Shown here piece by piece: positions 17,662 through 25,946 of a stretch of DNA of 64,000 nt (positions within the stretch are counted from its first letter, which is position 1; every line of letters begins with the position of its first letter). The DNA lies in contig NZ_FORP01000004.1 of assembly GCF_900114035.1 (NCBI RefSeq), forward strand, positions 304,400-368,399, read 5' to 3'. Origin of the DNA: Amycolatopsis sacchari (GTDB lineage: Bacteria > Actinomycetota > Actinomycetes > Mycobacteriales > Pseudonocardiaceae). Below the pieces are notes generated by a model. It was not told the origin of the DNA. It did no database searches and was given only the letters and a program-made list of their open reading frames with translations. Position numbers and translations under genes: made by a program.

Positions 17662-18399
17662 ATGAGCAGAAAACTCCTCCTCACGCTCGGCCTTGCCGGG
17701 TTGCTCCTGCTGGGCACCGCCTGTGCGGCGGGCGAGTCCACGACGACCGGTGCCCACGCCGCCGGACTGTCCAAAGTGCTCTGGCTCGGCGACTCGATCG
17801 CGGAGGGCGAGGCGCTGCCGCTGGGTGCGGCGCTGAAGGCCAGCGGCACCGGGTTCACGTCCATCGCGGCCGACGGTGGCGGCAACGTCGTCGGCCCGTT
17901 CTCCGACAAGAACTGGGCCGAGCTGCCGGGGCAGATCACGGGGGCGAAACCGGACGTCGTGGTCTACCAGATCACCACCTACGACTGGGGCAGCGCGCAG
18001 GAACAGCAGGCGGCGTACGAAAAGCTGCTGACGACCGTCACGGGCGTGGGGGCGAAGCTCGTGTTCGTCACCATGCCGCCGATCCAGCCGGGCGAGTTTT
18101 ACGAGCCGCACATGGCGGATCTGACGCGGACGACGTCCGTCGCGCAGGCGGTCGCGGCCGGGGGCAAGGCCACGGTGCTCGACGCGAGCGCCGTGTGGGG
18201 CGGCGAGTACCAGCAGCAGCGGGACGGCAAGGCCGACCGCAGCTCGGACGGGATCCACACGTGCCCACAGGGTGCGGCGCGCTTCACCAGCTGGCTGCTG
18301 GGCGAGCTGGCAAAGCTGTTCCCCGGCTTCACGCCGGCGAGCGCGCCGACGTGGGCCAACACCGGCTGGTCGGCAGACAAGCGCTTCCACGGCTGCTGA
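17662..18399 (+). CDS. SGNH/GDSL hydrolase lipoprotein
   Basis: A 245-residue protein with a signal peptide ending in LGTAC, a lipobox with Cys21. The hydrolase begins with VLWLGDSIAEGEALP, where GDS carries the nucleophilic Ser. The catalytic Asp/His pair is in SSDGIHTCPQG near the end. The Gly and Asn of the oxyanion hole are less clear, but GGGNVVG and QITTYDWG occupy the right places. It likely deacylates a lipid- or glycan-linked ester outside the membrane. It diverges from the response regulator, and the nearby acyltransferase (13828) without an SGNH domain is a candidate partner. Confidence 0.85.
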   Translation: MSRKLLLTLGLAGLLLLGTACAAGESTTTGAHAAGLSKVLWLGDSIAEGEALPLGAALKASGTGFTSIAADGGGNVVGPFSDKNWAELPGQITGAKPDVVVYQITTYDWGSAQEQQAAYEKLLTTVTGVGAKLVFVTMPPIQPGEFYEPHMADLTRTTSVAQAVAAGGKATVLDASAVWGGEYQQQRDGKADRSSDGIHTCPQGAARFTSWLLGELAKLFPGFTPASAPTWANTGWSADKRFHGC

Positions 18400-18743
18400 A
18401 CCCGCAGCCGTCGGTGCAGACGGCGCGGCCACACCGACGGCTCACCCCCGGCTCGCCCAGGATCTCGGGACAGGCCCTGGGGCGAGCTGGTGACCTGGCC
18501 CCAGGCCCAACTCCGCGCCCGCGGCCGCACGCGCCGGATCCTAGGCAAGCCATCAGCGCCGAGCCGATAGCCGATCGCGGCCGCACTACGCGCCGGATCC
18601 TGGGCCAGCCACCAGTGGCCCAGACCCTCCAGCCTCGCCGCCCGGGCGGCCGCACGCCGGGCCGCGCGCGGCCGCTGGGCCGCCCCCACCCCCGGGCCAC
18701 GCTGGCCGCACTCAGGCCGGGTCCTGGGCCATACCGCCTGCAG
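18400..18743. repeat. Degenerate copies of a gene tail, array B
   Basis: The stretch 18573-18670 is a diverged but co-linear copy of 18771-18868, the 3' end of the alpha/beta hydrolase gene. Both share CGCACTACG-type sequence, CCGGATCCTGGGCCAGCC and the bases after it. A shorter copy lies at about 18521-18556 (CCGGATCCTAGGCAAGCC) and a trace at about 18715-18735. Translated leftward, the main copy still reads LEGLGHWWLAQDPARSAAAI where the gene has LDGLGHWWLAQDPARSAAAI, so the substitutions respected the reading frame. I see no independent gene here. Confidence 0.75.
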
Positions 18744-19490
18744 TCACCCCAAACCCGCCCAGAACTCCGCGATCGCGGCGGCACTACGTGCCGGATCCTG
18801 GGCCAGCCACCAGTGCCCCAGACCATCCAGCGTCGCCACGCGGGCGCCCGCCCGCCGGGCCGCTCGTCGCCGCTGCTCCTCCGTCCCCACGACCTGGTCC
18901 TCGGTCGCCAGCACCACCAGACCCGGGCGTTGCGCCGCCCGTTCCAGGTCTCGGCCCAGCTCGGCCATCACCGGCTGCACCGCGGAGCGGTACAGCGCCA
19001 GCACCGCGCGGCCCATCTCCTCGTTCATCCCCTCCGCGAGCCGCTTCGCCACGGCCTCGCTCATCCCGCGCCCGACCAGCAGCTCGACCCGCTCCGCGAA
19101 CGGGGCACCGAACCGCTTCGCCACATCCGCCTCGCCCACCCCCGGTGTCTGCCAGCGCCGCGCCAGCTCGTGCCACTCGTAGTCCGGTTCGAGCCCGCCC
19201 GCCGTGTCGCTGACCCAGCTGCGCACGAGATCGGGACGGCTCATCACCGTGAGCAACACGTGTTTGCCACCCCAGTCGTGCCCCACCAGGTCCACCGGCT
19301 CCGGGAACCGGGACAGCTCCGCGATCAGCCAGTCCCGGTAGTCCCCGACGGTCGCGCCGAAGCCCTCGGGCAGCGGCGCGCCGAACCCCGGCGGGGACAG
19401 GCACACGACGTCGTCGCGCCCGAGCTCGGCCAGCAGCGGCTCCCACACCGCCACGGTTTCCGGGTTGCCGTGCACGAACACCGCGGGCAT
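18744..19490 (-). CDS. Alpha/beta hydrolase
   Basis: A 248-residue alpha/beta hydrolase. VFVHGNPETVAVWEPLLAEL holds the HGN oxyanion motif. DLVGHDWGG is the nucleophile elbow with Asp in place of Ser, as in haloalkane dehalogenases and epoxide hydrolases. The C-terminal His is in LDGLGHWWLAQDP. The start is ATG 19490, which overlaps the stop of the DUF1330 gene. A substrate cannot be assigned. Its 3' end appears to have been copied into the adjoining intergenic region. Confidence 0.85.
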   Translation of the reverse strand: MPAVFVHGNPETVAVWEPLLAELGRDDVVCLSPPGFGAPLPEGFGATVGDYRDWLIAELSRFPEPVDLVGHDWGGKHVLLTVMSRPDLVRSWVSDTAGGLEPDYEWHELARRWQTPGVGEADVAKRFGAPFAERVELLVGRGMSEAVAKRLAEGMNEEMGRAVLALYRSAVQPVMAELGRDLERAAQRPGLVVLATEDQVVGTEEQRRRAARRAGARVATLDGLGHWWLAQDPARSAAAIAEFWAGLG

Positions 19491-19864
19491 CAGACCACCA
19501 CCTCGCCGCGCGGCACTGTCGGCTGCAGCACCGACTCGACCAGCGCCTCCGACCGGAAGTGAGCCACCGCCTGGTACTCCGGGTCGCGGAGCATCGCGGC
19601 GAACGCCTGCCTGCTCGGGTACCGCACCAGCAGCACCATGTCCCACGCCTGCCCGTCCTCGGCGACGAGCGGCCGCCCGCCGTCGCCGAGGTAGGCGACC
19701 TCGACGCCGTAGCGCGCGTTGATCTCCGGGCCGAGCGACTCGGCGTACCGCCGGTAGCTTTCGCGCCCGCCGGGCCGGAAGCGCAGCAGGTTGAGCATCA
19801 CGACCGGGCCGCCGGGGTCCTCCGCCAGCAGCGTGTCCAGTGCGTGTTCTTCGACTTCGATCAT
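19490..19864 (-). CDS. DUF1330-like small protein
   Basis: A 124-residue protein with a ferredoxin-like layout of the DUF1330/dimeric alpha-beta barrel type: PVVMLNLLRFRPGGRESYRRYAE at the N-terminus, WDMVLLVRYPSRQAFAAMLRDPEYQAVAHFRSEAL at the C-terminus. The start is the ATG at 19864. The longer frame upstream crosses the promoter. It is co-transcribed with the alpha/beta hydrolase and divergent from TetR, which probably controls both. No biochemical role is established for the family. Confidence 0.85.
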   Translation of the reverse strand: MIEVEEHALDTLLAEDPGGPVVMLNLLRFRPGGRESYRRYAESLGPEINARYGVEVAYLGDGGRPLVAEDGQAWDMVLLVRYPSRQAFAAMLRDPEYQAVAHFRSEALVESVLQPTVPRGEVVV

Positions 19865-19902
19865 GGAAAGCCTCCGATTCGGGATCCCTTCCACCGTTGC
19901 AC

Positions 19903-19936
19903 ACTTGTTGGTCAGCTGGCAAGTATGTTGTAGACT
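19903..19936 (+). promoter_or_regulatory. TetR promoter with overlapping inverted repeat
   Basis: An inverted repeat ACTTG (19903-19907) and CAAGT (19920-19924) lies inside a promoter for the tetR gene: TTGGTC (19908-19913), 17 bp, then TAGACT (19931-19936). The same site sits about 40 bp ahead of the divergent DUF1330 gene. It is a likely binding site for the adjacent TetR protein. Confidence 0.5.
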
Positions 19937-19943
19937 CACGGCC

Positions 19944-20546
19944 ATGACCACCTCCCGCCGAACGCAGCAGGAACGCCGCGAGCAGGCCGAGAACGCCCTG
20001 CTCCGCGCCGCCGCCGAACTGGTCGTCGAACAGGGGGTGCGCTCGCTGACGCTGGCCCGCGTGAGCGAACGCGCCGGCTACAGCCGCGGCCTCGTGACGC
20101 ACCACTTCGGCGCCAAGCAGGTGCTGGTCGAGCGCCTGGCGCGCGCCGCTCAGGCCGGGTTCGTGCCCGGTCTCGCCGACCTGTCCCCAGGGCTAGAGCG
20201 GCTGCTGAAGCTGATCGACGGCTACATCGGCGCGCTCGGCAGGCTCGACTCGTTCAACCGGGCGTTCCTCCTGCTGTGGACGGAAGCGGCCACGACACCG
20301 GAACTCGCGCCGATCTTCCGCGAGCGGGACGAGGCGTTCCGCACCGACCTGCGTGAGGAGGTCGCCGCCGGGCTCGCCGAGGGCACCATCCGCGCCGACG
20401 CCGAACCGGACGACGTGGCGATCGCCGTCGTCGGGCAGCTGCGCGGAATCGCGCTGCAGCGGTTCCTCTCCCCCGAGTCCGTGGACACGGAACGGCTGCG
20501 GCGGTCCGTCACGCGGTACTGGCGCGAAGCTCTGGCGCGTCGGTGA
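19944..20546 (+). CDS. TetR-family transcriptional regulator
   Basis: A 200-residue regulator. The helix-turn-helix is at about residues 20-60 (RSLTLARVSERAGYSRGLVTHHFGAKQVLVERL), followed by a helical ligand domain. The start is the ATG at 19944, 8 bp after TAGACT, which implies a very short or absent leader. It probably represses itself and the divergent DUF1330-hydrolase pair through the repeat at 19903-19924. Its last 38 bases overlap the 3' end of the LysR gene on the other strand. Confidence 0.92.
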   Translation: MTTSRRTQQERREQAENALLRAAAELVVEQGVRSLTLARVSERAGYSRGLVTHHFGAKQVLVERLARAAQAGFVPGLADLSPGLERLLKLIDGYIGALGRLDSFNRAFLLLWTEAATTPELAPIFRERDEAFRTDLREEVAAGLAEGTIRADAEPDDVAIAVVGQLRGIALQRFLSPESVDTERLRRSVTRYWREALARR

Positions 20547-21396
20547 AAGCGGCCATGAACGAGCCGACGCAGAAGTCCGGTGTGGACAGTGAGACGACGA
20601 GGTGACCGTCGATCTCCAGCGGCGGTTCGAGCGGCACGGCCCGCACGCGGCGTGACGCGAGTGCGGCCAGTTGCTCGGCGGGCAGCAGCGTCCAGGCCCC
20701 GGCGCGGGCGCCGACGTCGACCAGCACGCTGAGCACGCTCCCGGCGGCGACCCTGCCCGCCGGATTCACGCCCGCCTGCCGCAGGGCGGACATGACCGCG
20801 TCGTACAGCGGGGGGTCCTGCGCTCGCGCGGGCAGCCGCAGCGCCGCGGGGTCGAGGTCCGCGAGGGTCACCGCGCTCCGGTCCGCGAGCGGGTGGTCCT
20901 CCGCGACCGCGACCCGCAGTGGTTCGGACCACGCGCGCACCACCTGGAACCCGTCGGGGACGACGGCACCGTGCACCAGCGCGAGGTCCAGTTCGCCGTT
21001 GCGCACGGCGTTGAGCCGCGCGGGCACCGGCAGGTCCACCAGCACGACCTCACCGGTGGGCGACTCGCCGCGCAGCGCGGCGACGCCCCGCTCCAGGCGT
21101 GCGGTCAGCCCGGAGGTGACCCCGATCCGCACCCTGGCCGCCGATTCCGCGGCCACCACGCGGACCCGCGCCGCGGCCGCGAGGGTTTCCCGCGCCGCCG
21201 CCAGCACGCGCTCCCCGGCGGGGGTGAGCCGTACCCGGCGGGCGGAGCGGTCGAACAGCCGCACGCCCAGCTCGCGTTCGAGCCGCGCGATCTGCTGGCT
21301 CACCGCCGCCTGCACGATCCGCAGCCGCTCGGCGGCACGGCCGAAGTGCAGTTCCTCCGCGACCACGACGAAGTACCGCAGCGTGCGCAGCTCCAC
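20509..21396 (-). CDS. LysR-family transcriptional regulator
   Basis: A 295-residue LysR protein with the N-terminal winged helix VELRTLRYFVVVAEELHFGRAAERLRIVQAAVSQQIARLE and a periplasmic-binding-like effector domain. The start is GTG 21396, with GGAGGGG just upstream. It diverges from the LLM oxidoreductase gene, and the ATCAC-N5-GTGAT palindrome between them is the expected binding site. By family rule it should control the divergent gene and itself. Confidence 0.92.
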   Translation of the reverse strand: MELRTLRYFVVVAEELHFGRAAERLRIVQAAVSQQIARLERELGVRLFDRSARRVRLTPAGERVLAAARETLAAAARVRVVAAESAARVRIGVTSGLTARLERGVAALRGESPTGEVVLVDLPVPARLNAVRNGELDLALVHGAVVPDGFQVVRAWSEPLRVAVAEDHPLADRSAVTLADLDPAALRLPARAQDPPLYDAVMSALRQAGVNPAGRVAAGSVLSVLVDVGARAGAWTLLPAEQLAALASRRVRAVPLEPPLEIDGHLVVSLSTPDFCVGSFMAAFTDAPELRASTA

Positions 21397-21408
21397 GACC
21401 CCTCCACG

Positions 21409-21423
21409 ATCACAAAAAGTGAT
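21409..21423. promoter_or_regulatory. LysR operator candidate ATCAC-N5-GTGAT
   Basis: A perfect 5-bp inverted repeat with an all-A centre (ATCACAAAAAGTGAT) lies 13 bp before the LysR start and 58 bp before the LLM gene. The T-rich/A-rich interrupted palindrome fits LysR recognition sites and stands out in a GC-rich region. Confidence 0.6.
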
Positions 21424-21480
21424 TGCTGCCGACTCTAGTCGAGGCTGGTTCGCGGCGGTCCCGCGTACTGGGATGGAGCC

Positions 21481-22350
21481 ATGCGAATCGGTACGAGCAC
21501 GATCAACTCCGCCACGCCGGGCGACTACGCGGCCGGCGCCGCCGACGCCGCGCGGCGCGGCTTCGACAGCTTCTGGACCAACCAGCTCCCGGGCGGGTGG
21601 GACCCGTTCGTCACGCTGGCGGGGTTCCGCGAGCGCCCGCGGGAGATCGGCACCGCGGTCGCGCTCACCTACCCCCGCCACCCGGCGACGCTGGCGGCCG
21701 AAGCGCTGACCTTGCAGGCCGCCACGGGCGGGGGCCTGGTGCTGGGCGTCGGCGCCGGGCACGAGTGGTACGTGCAGGGCCAGCTGGGCCTGTCCTACGC
21801 CTCCCCGCTGCGGCACACGCGCGAGTACCTCACCGTCCTGCGCCCGCTACTGCGAGGTGAACAGGTCGACCACGAGGGCGAGTACTTCACCGTCCACACG
21901 CGACTGAACGTCGAGGCCTCCGCTCCCCCGGTGCTGATGGCCGCACTGGGCCCGCGCATGCTCGCGCTCGCGGGCGAGCTGACCGACGGCGTGGTCTCGA
22001 CCTGGGTGACCCCGGAGGTCGTCGCCGACCAGGTGGCGCCCAGCCTGCCGGCCGGCGCGCGCATCGTCGTCGGGGTGGTGGTCTCGGTGACCGACGAACC
22101 GGACCGGGTGCGGGAGCGCCTCGCCGCGGACTTCGGCGGTGTCGGGGAACTGCCCGCCTACCGCGCTTCCCTCGCCCGCGCCGGCCTGTCCAGCCCCGCG
22201 GACGCCACGGTGCTGGGAGACGAAGCCGCGGTCGGGGAAGCGATCGCCCGCTTCCGCGACGCGGGGACCACCGACCTCGTCGTGATCCCGCTCGGTTCGG
22301 CCGAGGAGCAGGCGCGCACGCTCGACGTGGTGGCCGAGTTCAAGGACTGA
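21481..22350 (+). CDS. LLM-class (F420-type) flavin oxidoreductase
   Basis: A 289-residue luciferase-like monooxygenase-fold protein (beta/alpha barrel). Typical stretches are RIGTSTIN at the start, RHPATLAAEALTLQAATGGGLVLGVGAGHEWYVQ near the middle and ARFRDAGTTDLVVIPLGS near the end. In actinomycetes most such proteins use F420, but the sequence does not prove F420 over FMN. It diverges from the LysR gene, which likely controls it. The substrate is unknown. Confidence 0.88.
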   Translation: MRIGTSTINSATPGDYAAGAADAARRGFDSFWTNQLPGGWDPFVTLAGFRERPREIGTAVALTYPRHPATLAAEALTLQAATGGGLVLGVGAGHEWYVQGQLGLSYASPLRHTREYLTVLRPLLRGEQVDHEGEYFTVHTRLNVEASAPPVLMAALGPRMLALAGELTDGVVSTWVTPEVVADQVAPSLPAGARIVVGVVVSVTDEPDRVRERLAADFGGVGELPAYRASLARAGLSSPADATVLGDEAAVGEAIARFRDAGTTDLVVIPLGSAEEQARTLDVVAEFKD

Positions 22351-22351
22351 T

Positions 22352-23356
22352 TCACAACGGCGGCACGACCTTCCCGGTGGCGCGGCCCTCGGCGTCGAGG
22401 AGCCAGCCCATCCGTTTCGGGGTGCGCAGGTTGATCCCGCTGTCCCGGATGGACAGCCACGGCAGGCGTTCCCCGACCAGCTGCTCCAGCCGGGTCAGGT
22501 CGGCCAGCGAACGGGTCCACACCGTGAAGGCGAGGGTGGCGTCCCCGGTGATGGAGGCGCACATCCGCAGTTCCGGCAGCGTCACGAGCGCGGCGACCGT
22601 GCGCTCCTGGTCCGCCGGGGACACCGCCACCGTCCAGGTGCTGCTGACCGGGTGACCGGACACCGACTGCGCCACCTCGCACCGGAACGTCAGGACCCCC
22701 GAGGCGAGCAGGCGGCCGAGCTGCCGCCGCACCGTCGCCGGGTTGCGCCCCGTCGCGCGGGCGCAGTCGGCGGCGGTGGCGCGCCCATCGGCGGCGAGCA
22801 CCTCGATCAGCGGTCCGGCGTCGGCGGGCGGCGTCACCCCGGGCACCGGCCGCATCGCCCTGGCCGCCGCTTCGAACGCCGCCACCTGCCCGGGGCCGAG
22901 CGCGCCCAGCCGCCAGTCGCCGCCGTCGCGGTGCATCGTGGTGATCACGGAGGTGCGCTGCCGCTCGACCCCGGGGACCGAACCCAGGTCGTCGAGCACG
23001 AACTCGGTCAGCCCGGCGAGGTCGCGGGTGATGGTGGTGAGCAGCAGGTCCCGGCCCCTGGTCGACTCCTCGACCGTCGCCGCCCTCGGGTCGGCGCAGA
23101 CCGCCTCGACGACGTCGGCCCGGGCGCCGGGCAGGCAGTCGACCTCGACCAGCGCCAGTACCACGCGCCGGTAGTCGCCGCCCCGGTGCGCGGTGACCCA
23201 CGCCAGCCCCTCGCGCCGCAGCCGCGCCCACCGGGCGGCGAGCGTCGCGGGTGTCGAACCCAGGATGCGCGCGGCCTCGGCCCAGCTGACGCGGGGCGCG
23301 ATCTGCAGCCCGTGCAGCAGTTCGAGGTCGAGTTCCGTCAACACCTCCGGATGCAC
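22352..23356 (-). CDS. Lrp/AsnC-family regulator with two HTH-RAM units
   Basis: A 334-residue protein with a duplicated Lrp layout: HTH 1 (LELLHGLQIAPRVSWAEAARILGSTPATLAARWARL, about residues 10-50), a RAM-like domain, HTH 2 (LIEVLAADGRATAADCARATGRNPATVRRQLGRL, about 180-220) and a second RAM-like domain. Single-unit Lrp proteins are about 150 residues, so this is the fused actinobacterial form. Start GTG 23356 has GAGGAGG four bases upstream. It diverges from the M20-MFS-cyclase operon and probably senses an amino-acid-like compound handled by it. Confidence 0.9.
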   Translation of the reverse strand: MHPEVLTELDLELLHGLQIAPRVSWAEAARILGSTPATLAARWARLRREGLAWVTAHRGGDYRRVVLALVEVDCLPGARADVVEAVCADPRAATVEESTRGRDLLLTTITRDLAGLTEFVLDDLGSVPGVERQRTSVITTMHRDGGDWRLGALGPGQVAAFEAAARAMRPVPGVTPPADAGPLIEVLAADGRATAADCARATGRNPATVRRQLGRLLASGVLTFRCEVAQSVSGHPVSSTWTVAVSPADQERTVAALVTLPELRMCASITGDATLAFTVWTRSLADLTRLEQLVGERLPWLSIRDSGINLRTPKRMGWLLDAEGRATGKVVPPL

Positions 23357-23391
23357 GAATCCTCCTCAGAACCGGGCTTCGGTGCGCGAAT

Positions 23392-23444
23392 CGAAAGTTT
23401 TCCGCCCGGGCGACTCTAACGACACCCACACTCTGCCGAAAGTT
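23392..23444. promoter_or_regulatory. Direct repeats CGAAAGTT in the divergent control region
   Basis: CGAAAGTT occurs at 23392-23399 and again at 23437-23444, 45 bp apart, between the Lrp-type gene and the M20 gene. Widely spaced repeats on nearly the same helix face suit Lrp-type multimers. The pairing with this regulator is an inference from position. Confidence 0.4.
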
Positions 23445-23466
23445 CGAGCGAGTGAGGAGGACCGGG

Positions 23467-24672
23467 ATGTCGGTGGTGGCGGACGCGCGGGAGCTGGCGG
23501 GCGAGCTCGTCGGGCTCCGGCGGGCCCTGCACCGGGAACCGGAGGTCGGGCTGCACCTGCCGCGCACGCAGGAGCGGGTGCTGCGGGCACTCGACGGGCT
23601 GCCGCTGGAGATCACGACCGGCCGCGACTGCACGTCGGTCACCGCGGTGCTGCGGGGCCGCGGGGACGGCGTGGTGCTGCTGCGGGGCGACATGGACGCG
23701 CTGCCGGTACAGGAGGAGACCGGGCTGGCGTTCGCGTCCGAAGTGGACGGTGCGATGCACGGGTGCGGGCACGACCTGCACACCGCGATGCTCGTGGGCG
23801 CCGCCCACCTCCTCTCCGCCCGGCGGGACCGGCTCGGCGGCGACGTCGTGTTCATGTTCCAGCCCGGCGAGGAGGGCTGGGAAGGCGCGCGCACGATGAT
23901 CCGCGAAGGCGTCCTCGACGCCGCGGGACGACGCGCCGACGCCGCGTACGGGCTGCACGTGTTCTCCAACCTCGGCCCCGCGGGGCGGTTTTCCACCCGT
24001 CCCGGGGTGATGCTCGCGGCGTCCGCGACGCTGACCGTCACCGTGCACGGCGAAGGCGGCCACGGTTCGGCGCCACACCAGGCGAAGGACCCGGTGCCCG
24101 TCCTCGCGGAGATGGTCACCGCGCTGCAGACCGCCGTGACGCGCCGGTTCGACGTGTTCGACCCGGTGGTGCTGACGGTCGGGGTGCTGCGGGCGGGCAC
24201 GCGCAGCAACGTCATCCCCGACACCGCGGCCTTCGAGGCCACCATCCGCACCTTCTCCGAGGAGTCGGGGCGGCGGATGCGGGAGACGGCGCTGCGCGTG
24301 GTGTCCGGTATCGCGGAGGCGCACGGCGTGACCGCCGAGGCGGACTACACCGAGGGCCGCCCGCCCACGATCAACGACGACGAGGAGGCCGCGTTCGCCC
24401 GTGAGGTGGTGGCCGAGACGTTCGGCGACGAGCGCTACGCCCCCTTGGCCGACCCGTTCACCGGCGCCGAGGACTTCTCCCGCGTCCTGCGGGAGGTGCC
24501 CGGCTGCTTCCTCGCGCTGGGCGCGCTGCCGCCGGGAGCCGACCCGGACAAGGCGCCGTACAACCACAGCCCGCGTGCCGTCTTCGACGACTCCGTCGTC
24601 GGAGACGGCGCCGCCCTGCTGACCGAGCTGGCCCGGCGCCGGCTCCTCACCCCTTCCGGAGGCCAACGATGA
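23467..24672 (+). CDS. M20 family amidohydrolase/peptidase
   Basis: A 401-residue hippurate-hydrolase-like enzyme. Metal ligands are visible in GDMDALPVQEETG, HGCGHDLHTAM and FQPGEEGWEGA (with the general-base Glu pair) and in the last part PFTGAEDFS and YNHSP. A lid domain occupies roughly residues 180-295. Such enzymes cleave N-acyl amino acids or related amides. I chose ATG 23467 because GGAGG lies at 23456-23460. It starts the operon M20-MFS-cyclase, overlapping the transporter gene by an ATGA. Confidence 0.92.
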   Translation: MSVVADARELAGELVGLRRALHREPEVGLHLPRTQERVLRALDGLPLEITTGRDCTSVTAVLRGRGDGVVLLRGDMDALPVQEETGLAFASEVDGAMHGCGHDLHTAMLVGAAHLLSARRDRLGGDVVFMFQPGEEGWEGARTMIREGVLDAAGRRADAAYGLHVFSNLGPAGRFSTRPGVMLAASATLTVTVHGEGGHGSAPHQAKDPVPVLAEMVTALQTAVTRRFDVFDPVVLTVGVLRAGTRSNVIPDTAAFEATIRTFSEESGRRMRETALRVVSGIAEAHGVTAEADYTEGRPPTINDDEEAAFAREVVAETFGDERYAPLADPFTGAEDFSRVLREVPGCFLALGALPPGADPDKAPYNHSPRAVFDDSVVGDGAALLTELARRRLLTPSGGQR

Positions 24673-25946
24673 CCGACACCGCCCAACAGCAGCAGGCACC
24701 CGCGACGCGGCGCACGTCCCAGCTCGTCGGGACCGCGCTCGGGCACGCGCTGGAGTGGTACGACTGGGGGATCTACGCGATCTTCGTGCCGTTTTTCGCG
24801 ACGCAGTTCTTCTCGCAGGGCGACCAGTTTTCCGCCGTGCTGTCGAGCCTCGCGGTGTTCGCGGTCGGCTTCATCGCCCGCCCGGTCGGCGGTTTCCTGT
24901 TCGGCTGGCTCGCGGACCGGATCGGACGGCGCGTCACCATGTCGGCGACGGTCGCGACGATCGCCGCGGCGAGCTTCGTCATCGGGATCGCCCCGACCTA
25001 CGCCAGTGTCGGCGCGTGGGCGTCGCTGATCCTGCTCCTCGCCCGCGTGGTGCAGGGCCTCGCGTGTGGCGGCGAGCTGCCGTCGGCGCAGACCTACCTG
25101 TCGGAGATCGCGCCCGCCGCCCGGCGCGGGAAGTGGTCCAGCCTCATCTACATCGCCAGCGTGTTCGGCAACACCGTCGGCGTGCTACTGGGGCTGGTGC
25201 TCACACTGACGCTGACGTCCGGGCAGATGCACTCGTTCGGCTGGCGCATCCCGTTCCTGCTCGGCGGTGTGTTCGGCCTGGTGGCCGTCTACATGCGACG
25301 GAAGATGGCCGAGACGGAGGCCTTCACGCAGGCGGGCGCCGAGCGGCCCAGGCTGTGGCCGCAGCTCGTCGCGCACCGCAAGGAGGCGGTGCGGGTCATC
25401 GGCCTGTCGGTCGGCTTCACCGTCGTCTACTACTCGTGGGTGGTCGCCGCGCCCGCGTACGCCATCAGCACGCTCCACGTGTCCTCCACCGGCGCGCTGT
25501 GGGCCGGGGTGGCGTCGGCCGTGCTGCTGATCGCCGTGATGCCGTTCTGGGGCGCGCTTTCCGACCGCATCGGCCGCAAACCCGTGCTGCTGATCTCGAC
25601 CGTCGGCGGCGCGGTCACGCTCTACCCGGTGCAGCTGCTCGCGCAGGACAGCGCGTGGCGGCTGTTCGCGGGGATGGCGCTGGCGGCGGTGTTCATCTCG
25701 GCCGGGGTGTCGATCCTGCCCGCGGTCTACGCGGAGATGTTCCCGACCCGCATCCGCGCCGTCGGGCTGGCGGTACCGTACTCGGTGGCCGTGGCGCTGT
25801 TCGGTGGCACGGCGCCGTACCTGCAGACGTGGATCGGCGCGAACCTCGGGCGCTCGTCGTACACCGGGTACCTGGTCCTGCTGCTGCTCGTGTCGGCCGT
25901 GGTGATCGCGACGATGCCCGAAACCCGCGGAAAGGACCTCAGGTGA
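24669..25946 (+). CDS. MFS transporter, metabolite:H+ symporter type
   Basis: A 425-residue permease of the MHS type (ShiA/KgtP/ProP-like). It opens with GTALGHALEWYDWGIYAIF, then has FIARPVGGFLFGWLADRIGRR with the helix 2-3 motif and a second SDRIGRKPVLL in the C-terminal half. Family members import carboxylates, shikimate or betaines with protons. It is coupled to the M20 gene upstream (ATGA) and the cyclase downstream (GTGA), so I infer that it imports the substrate those enzymes degrade. Confidence 0.92.
   Translation: MTDTAQQQQAPATRRTSQLVGTALGHALEWYDWGIYAIFVPFFATQFFSQGDQFSAVLSSLAVFAVGFIARPVGGFLFGWLADRIGRRVTMSATVATIAAASFVIGIAPTYASVGAWASLILLLARVVQGLACGGELPSAQTYLSEIAPAARRGKWSSLIYIASVFGNTVGVLLGLVLTLTLTSGQMHSFGWRIPFLLGGVFGLVAVYMRRKMAETEAFTQAGAERPRLWPQLVAHRKEAVRVIGLSVGFTVVYYSWVVAAPAYAISTLHVSSTGALWAGVASAVLLIAVMPFWGALSDRIGRKPVLLISTVGGAVTLYPVQLLAQDSAWRLFAGMALAAVFISAGVSILPAVYAEMFPTRIRAVGLAVPYSVAVALFGGTAPYLQTWIGANLGRSSYTGYLVLLLLVSAVVIATMPETRGKDLR

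Noticed and set aside
17007..19562. Rightward frame of 851 codons across the regulator, SGNH and hydrolase genes
   Set aside because: It crosses three well-supported genes in other frames and has no family-like stretch.
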